A stretch of 64,000 nt of DNA from Gentiana macrophylla (taxonomy: Eukaryota > Streptophyta > Magnoliopsida > Gentianales > Gentianaceae), in contig CM047808.1 in NCBI GenBank assembly GCA_026214975.1, forward strand, positions 2,160,073 to 2,224,072, given 5' to 3'. Under the pieces are notes generated by a model, which was given only the letters and a program-made list of their open reading frames with translations, was not told the DNA's origin and ran no database searches. The position numbers and the translations under genes are program-made. Shown one piece after another: positions 58,666-64,000 of the stretch. Position 1 is the first letter of the stretch. Every line of letters starts with the position of its first letter.

Positions 58666-59062
58666 ATTCTAGTATAATTGAAACGTGAACCACCTTTGAT
58701 TAACCTAAACGAAGTTCGAGAAAGACTTTGGTACTCGATTGATTACTCGAGGGATACGATAATGCTTTATACTATGGTGCATCCGACCCGATATATTGCA
58801 TGTTAATGTTGGACATTCATGATTTCGGTCATCACCTCCCCGGCCTGGGTCGTGTTTTAGGGTCTGGCTTGGGCTTTATCAAGAAAATAATTCTTGTCTA
58901 GTAGTTTGATTAAGCCCAACCAAACCGACTTACTTTGAACTCTAACGGTTATTGAGCACGCGGGAGTGGATCAATGCCATGATTAAGGCTTCTGAATAAT
59001 GGCGAACATGATTTTTTGTTCACATAATCCTTATACGCGTTTAATGGCATAGAGTCCACTTC
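58666..59062. repeat. 397-bp direct repeat, copy 2
   Basis: The partner of 57146-57542, same orientation, 1520 bp downstream. Confidence 0.9.
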
Positions 59063-59575
59063 TTAACTAAATAAAACCCTTGAATGACTAGAAAACTGTC
59101 AAGTTTCTTGAGTTTTCAAAGTGCTACTAAATTTGAGAAGGTAACTAGCTACGTACCTAGTGTTGTTCAAGATTGTTTTTTTAGGGTTGTTGTTCAAGAT
59201 TGTTAGCAACTAAATTTTAAATTCCATATTCAACCGCTATCAATTAATGAGTACAAACGTCAAGATTTTTAGCAGCCAATCAGAATCTTACAACTTTACA
59301 CACACCCAACCATGTAATTAATGACAGGTTTCTATGATCATGGTGATCATTGTGCAACATAAAATTCATGTTCAACCACATACACTAATTTCCTATATAT
59401 GATCGAATTGAAGATTCATTAAGTGAAAGTTGTAATTAATGAACTAAATCTCACTTATAATAAATAAATCCAATAAAATATTGCCGATCGACTAATTAAA
59501 GGCACTACAATTGACGGAAACTATTTCACAGTGAGTGGACTAAAAATTAATTGATATTAAAGGTTACAAACTTAA
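59063..59575. other. Downstream region of the S2-like gene
   Basis: AT-rich, presumably containing the 3' UTR. No other gene was recognised. Confidence 0.4.
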
Positions 59576-60724
59576 TTAAGTTATGACAAGATGGCTATGA
59601 TATATAATAAAATTAGATTGGACATGAAAGTTTAATTGAAAATGTGGAGTAGTTGAATTCTGATGATTATTATGATCCCCCACAAGAAGCCCAGCTATTG
59701 CTTTAGGCATTGGTTCTTCTTTCATTATGCTCTTCCAATATTCTTCAGGTGCTTTTCTTGCTTCAACCATGCATACAAACTGACCATTTTCACACATTAA
59801 TTAGTAAGGAAGAAAAAGAAACCAAAACCAAGATATATTAAGGTACATAATTTACTTTTTGATCTATCAATTTCAGATTTGCAACATGTACAATTGTCCT
59901 TCAAAGTCAAAACCAAGATATATAAGGTGATCATAATCCAGGCAACAAAGAATATATACAACATGCTTAATTAGTTCTCTGTACATTTTATTTATATATA
60001 TATATATGTTGAAGTGTTTAAGATATTAATTATCTACCTCTATTAGGTTAAGCTTTTGAGAGATCGATGTTAATTCAACATGATATGTGTTTAAGAATCT
60101 TTTTATTGAGAAATAAATATAAGGGCATTAGTTCTACTAGTATAATACTCAAGGATACATTTATGTTAGTTTAATCTTCAAAAAAACTACTTCAATGACC
60201 TATTCATGTATTTTTCTCTTCTATCATCATATTTTCCAGAGTCCGGATGATCCCTATAAAAGATTAATTCAATGAACTATACGGTATTCGATATATCTAG
60301 CAATACCGGTTATGATGAAAATTTCTTCGATATATACCGGAGAAATTTTATCGGCCCGCCCGGGTGATTTTCAAAATTAATTATGAGATTTACTTCAAAA
60401 AAAATTCTTCGGGGCTGGGGAATTTGAATTTTTTTTCCAGGATGGGAGAAAAATCTCTGGGACCGTACGTAAAACATCACCGAAACCTATATTTTAATGA
60501 ACCGATCCTGGGCTTTATTTTGCAGCCCTCTAGCTAGGTTTAATACATTTTTTTCAGCACAAAAAAGAGAAAAAAAGAAGAAGAAGAAGAGATTTTCCAC
60601 TTTCTTGAAACAGAACATAAATATATATAGACAGATCAATCAACCCAAAAAAAGAAAAGAAAATTAAAAAAATGCTTACCAAAAAAGTAGAGAGCAAAAC
60701 AACAATTATTGCCATATGCTTCAT
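59576..60724 (-). CDS. Organ-specific protein S2-like, two exons
   Basis: Exon 1 is 60680-60724 (15 codons, MKHMAIIVVLLSTFL), ending at donor GTAAGC. Exon 2 is 59576-59779 (67 codons plus stop), after acceptor GGTCAG; both are in phase 0. The joined 82-aa product has a signal peptide ending about FVCMVEA, then RKAPEEYWKSIMKEEPMPKA, the hallmark of the organ-specific S2/P4 family, and a C-terminal IIYHSH like the repeat ends of that family. The family's biochemical role is unknown; members are small secreted proteins expressed in particular organs. This copy has one motif unit and is short. The 899-bp intron is AT-rich with a GAA run near 60575-60590. Confidence 0.78.
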
Positions 60725-60807
60725 TTCTTGATGTTGATGAACGGGCGAATGGCCTCTGCTAATGAATTTCTATATACTTATTCCAGAGATTTTTCTCCCG
60801 CCTCTGG

Positions 60808-60817
60808 TATTTATATA
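60808..60817 (-). promoter_or_regulatory. TATA box of the S2-like gene
   Basis: The minus strand reads TATATAAATA at the edge of a (TA)n run, about 85 bases upstream of the ATG at 60724, a suitable distance for a short 5' UTR. Confidence 0.5.
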
Positions 60818-61305
60818 TATATATATATATATATGTCTGATAAGCTTTGAAAATTCAAACAGGGTTTCCAGAAGAAAAAGGTTTTAGTCCTATATATTTA
60901 CATCACTTCCTCCCCACCACCACCCATACCCTCCTTTTATACAGTACTACTCCCTTCCAAAATATAATTTCATTTGAATTTTTTCACAAATTAAAAACGT
61001 TGATTAAATCGATTACATGCATGTCATTGATTTTGATATAAAAAATCTAAAATGATATTTGACTATTATTAATACAAAGTAATGAAAAGTTGATAGGTAA
61101 TAATAAATGGCGAGTAAAAAAGAAAAATGTAATAAATATTTAATTGGTTATCTAAATAGAATTATATTATAGGATAAAATCCAATATCTAAATGAACTTA
61201 TATTTTGCGATAAAGGTAGTATTAAATAAAACTTTGTCACAACAATATTGGTTTTCCGTCTATATTGTGCAAGTTTTTTTTTTTTTCTTTTTTGTCCTTT
61301 TGTTT
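60818..61305. other. Intergenic sequence
   Basis: AT-rich, T run at 61274-61290. No genes were recognised. Confidence 0.45.
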
Positions 61306-61313
61306 TTCTTACA

Positions 61314-61530
61314 CAATGGCGGATCCAGAAAATTGTTTCAGTGGTGTCACCAAAACCTAAAACTACATTTTTAGTCTACAAATTTGTTTCAGTGGGGTAA
61401 CCGGAGCCTAAATCTATATTTTAACCATACATTTTTAACAATAAAATTACATCGTTTTAATACTAAAAAAATTTCTTCAGATCTCAGTGGGATCACGTGA
61501 CCCACCCAAATAAATGTGGATACGCCCCTG
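61314..61530. mobile_element. hAT-type MITE, different family
   Basis: A 217-bp element with ends CAATGGCGGATCCA and (inverted) CAGGGGCGTATCCA, 11 of 14 matching. The flanks TTCTTACA (61306-61313) and TTCTTCAA (61531-61538) could be an eroded 8-bp duplication. It contains two GTTTCAGTGG blocks in the left half. Confidence 0.65.
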
Positions 61531-61538
61531 TTCTTCAA

Positions 61539-62520
61539 GCCTGTCATTACGGTATTCAGCCCAAAATATCATAGTTTCATGCTTACGATACAAAAAATAA
61601 AAAAAAATATCATGTGGGTTATGTTTTGTCAACGATAAAGTTAAAACTTACTTATTGGTCTGATAGTTTGACTGTATAAAAATAGTGGGATGCATGTAAA
61701 GTCAACAATCATGCGGTCAGACGATAGTTACGGAACGTTATGAATGAATGAATGGATCAAAAAAAAAGTAATAAATGATAATAAAAAAAGTCGGCATAAA
61801 ATTGTCGCAACCGTTGGATATATTATCTAATTATTATAATATAAAAAGTCAACATCAAATAGTATATTTGATTATTCATCATGGCCACCTTACACAACTA
61901 CCCCCACCCAGATCATCTATACTATTTTATACCCCCTGTCCTTTACTTGTACATTAAGAAAGTTTTCTTCAAAAATATTCTTATTTTTGGAGTTCTCCTT
62001 CATGGAAAGTATAGTTTATTTGGCCGGGAAAGAGTAACTAGGAGTTGGTAAAATTACAAAATTAAATGAGGTAACAAGCATAATTAAATTGTTTCTCCTC
62101 GACAGTCTAAGAGCTCAAGATAGACCTAATCTCTATATATAGCCATTTTCGATAGGAGAATTAATCCACATTGCAAGCATCCCCCTTGGCTTGAGCTTTG
62201 AACTTCTTAGGGATGAAAAAATCTTCCATCTTGTCTTTGACGGCCTGGGAGCTCAAGGGAGACCTAATCTGAAGAGCGGTTTGAGTGGAAGACACGGCAG
62301 AAAATGTGCCCACGGTTATATCAATCGTCCCTCAATATACAACAATCATTTTCTTTTTTCTAAAATGGCACATCATCAAACAAGACACGGTAAACCCAAA
62401 AGTCTGATTCATAATCTCTCATTGACTCAAAAATGCACAAAAAAATTTTATGCTTAAGCAATGAAAATTTTGGCATGGCCTTAGGTGAAATCGTATGAAT
62501 ATATTGTATGGAATACGTAT
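61539..62520. other. Intergenic sequence with an unrecognised 88-codon frame
   Basis: The frame at 62191-62457 (plus) has no recognised domain. Its upstream part repeats GAGCTCAAG...AGACCTAATCT twice (62111 and 62250 regions), a small direct repeat. Confidence 0.3.
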
Positions 62521-63599
62521 TGAGTGTGGAGTGATTTACGGAACAGATCCGTAATTACCGAGTAGAATTACGGAATAATATATAAAACAAAAACTAAAAT
62601 CAAACGATGCATAAACTAAAGGAATATAATCAAACCGAGGCGAGTGTAAACACTCTTTCCTTAAGACAATTTGCCTCGGTCTCATGTCCACGGTTGCAGC
62701 AACTGTCTCCTAAGATACAACGGTTCACGTCTTGAGTTTAGCGGCACTTCAAAACTCGAGCTCCGGCGAACTACTCGGATATTCCGACTTCTCTTCGACA
62801 CACGATGACTCAATGAGTGCAGAATAATTTTTTATGTAGTAGAAGAGGAAAATTCAATGTCAATTCTCATTAATTGGGACTCTTTATATAGTGCAGAGGA
62901 TGTGTGAACACTCGATTCTTATTGGTCGAATGGCACATTATCTTGTCCCTCAAGACAAGATAATATCCGACTTAATTCGATCAGCCACCCAACGTACTAG
63001 CCGACCTTAATTAGGTCATTGGTTAGTTTAAAAGTCGATTCGGTTTTCCCGATCGAACATATTTTACACCAATTTTAGGCATTAATTTTCCATTCACCCG
63101 ATATCCGAATCGAGTGATTTGAAATTCCATCATCATCTACTCCGTGAGTAGTATTTGACGATATAACTCTTGATGATATACACCGGAGCCTTTCCGAAAT
63201 TAGCATTAAAGTTGACCGCTTCACCATTCGTAAATCCCACTGAATGAGCTTTTTCTCCAACGTATATGTCTCTAATTTTTATTCAAGTGTTGAATTTACA
63301 GGGAAAAATTAACATATGCTGTTCCTTAATTTCGGTTGCATCATTTCAACCGAATCGAACTAGTACCACCCAAACCGAATGAGTATGGGTAGCACCGGTT
63401 CTAACTTCTTTCAAAATTGTCGCTGATTCTGAATTTCACAACCAAACCTGAACTGTTGCACACCCTCAGTGTAGCTCGGTGTATTGGGCATTTAGTTAGT
63501 TAGATTTCGGATCAAAATGACAAAGAACTTTTTGTCCAAAAAGTTAAAACATTGAGGCGCAAGCCCAATCCAACGATCCGAACTGGAAGGCTAATGACG
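62521..63599. other. Unassigned; possible LTR or gene-start remnant on minus strand
   Basis: A minus-strand TATATAAA at 62883-62890 followed by GC-richer, leader-like sequence down to about 62640 resembles an LTR or a gene 5' end. No terminal repeats, PBS or coding sequence were found. Confidence 0.2.
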
Positions 63600-64000
63600 G
63601 CACACACATGATGAAGGTTTCAGATGAGGATATGCGTAAAGCGGCTGATGTTTTCTTGTGTAAGAGAAGGGTTTTGCCATTCAAATATTTGGGGCTTTGG
63701 GTGGGGCAAAACATGAAGAAGTTAAAGACTTGGGAAGGTATTATTCGTAAATGTAAGTCGAAGCTAAGTGCTCGAAACGGGATTCTTTATCGAGGATGGT
63801 AGATTGGTTCTCATTAAAGGGGTGCTAAGCGTTCTTCCGCTCTTCTTCTTCTTCTCCGTCTACATGCCTCCTGAATGTGTGTTGTCTCTTTTGGAAAGCG
63901 TGAGATCCTCTTTTTTTTTGGGTGGGGATGAGTCTTCAAAAAATAAAATTGCTTAGGTTAATTGGTATAAATTGCAAGCTCCTAAAGCTTTGGGAGGCAT
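63600..64000 (+). pseudogene. LINE ORF2 fragment, reverse transcriptase C-terminal part
   Basis: RVLPFKYLGLWVGQNMKKL near 63670 is the plant LINE motif LPFKYLGLxxG. RLVLIKGVLSVLPLF near 63795, SLLESVRSSFFLGGDES near 63890 and WYKLQAPKALGG at the window edge continue the same region. A frameshift near 63783 and a TAG near 63955 show it is dead. It continues beyond the window. Confidence 0.8.

Overview
This window is repeat-dense intergenic DNA from a flowering plant, most likely a dicot. The evidence is an Athila-type Ty3/gypsy element primed by plant tRNA-Asp, Copia elements primed by initiator tRNA-Met, Mutator, hAT and Harbinger non-autonomous elements, plant-type LINE and SINE remnants, an intronless SAUR gene and an organ-specific-protein-S2-like gene. 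A fragment resembling the N-terminal domain of R1-type NLR proteins hints at an asterid, but only weakly. Only two host genes look intact: SAUR at 25400-25948 (minus) and the S2-like gene at 59576-60724 (minus, two exons).

Positions 1-14434 are two copies of one Athila-like retrotransposon, one nested inside the 3' LTR of the other. The inner copy (5411-13367) is flanked by the 5-bp target duplication GAACC, and the two halves of the host LTR (4898-5410 and 13373-14434) add up to one 1575-bp LTR. Both copies lack protease, reverse transcriptase and RNase H at the same joint, so they are related non-autonomous deletion derivatives.

Positions 14435-29428 hold old fragments: a 2.4-kb Mutator-like element carrying a CpG-rich minisatellite (16516-18923), LINE remnants, hAT-type MITEs, an NLR-like fragment, a Copia LTR fragment, tRNA-derived SINEs, the SAUR gene with a SINE inserted at its stop codon, and a 1.33-kb TRIM-like Copia derivative (27947-29274).

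Positions 29429-45067 look like one Harbinger-like element with a G-rich GGTAG/GGTAA minisatellite that was opened by two insertions: a cluster of LARD-type Copia sequence on the minus strand (1.83-kb LTRs, 5.8-kb non-coding interior, plus a truncated second copy), and a 2.03-kb solo LTR with GGTGG target duplications.

Positions 45068-59062 hold a fold-back MITE, dinucleotide arrays, dispersed fragments of an old Copia element, a 1.08-kb Pack-MULE that captured an ATL-type RING-H2 gene (48045-49124, 9-bp target duplication), broken exons, a Harbinger MITE (54008-54422) and a 397-bp direct duplication. Positions 59063-64000 hold the S2-like gene, another hAT MITE and a LINE reverse-transcriptase fragment running off the end. 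Most coding-looking sequence is therefore dead mobile DNA. All repeat-boundary claims come from reading by eye; no alignments or database searches were run.
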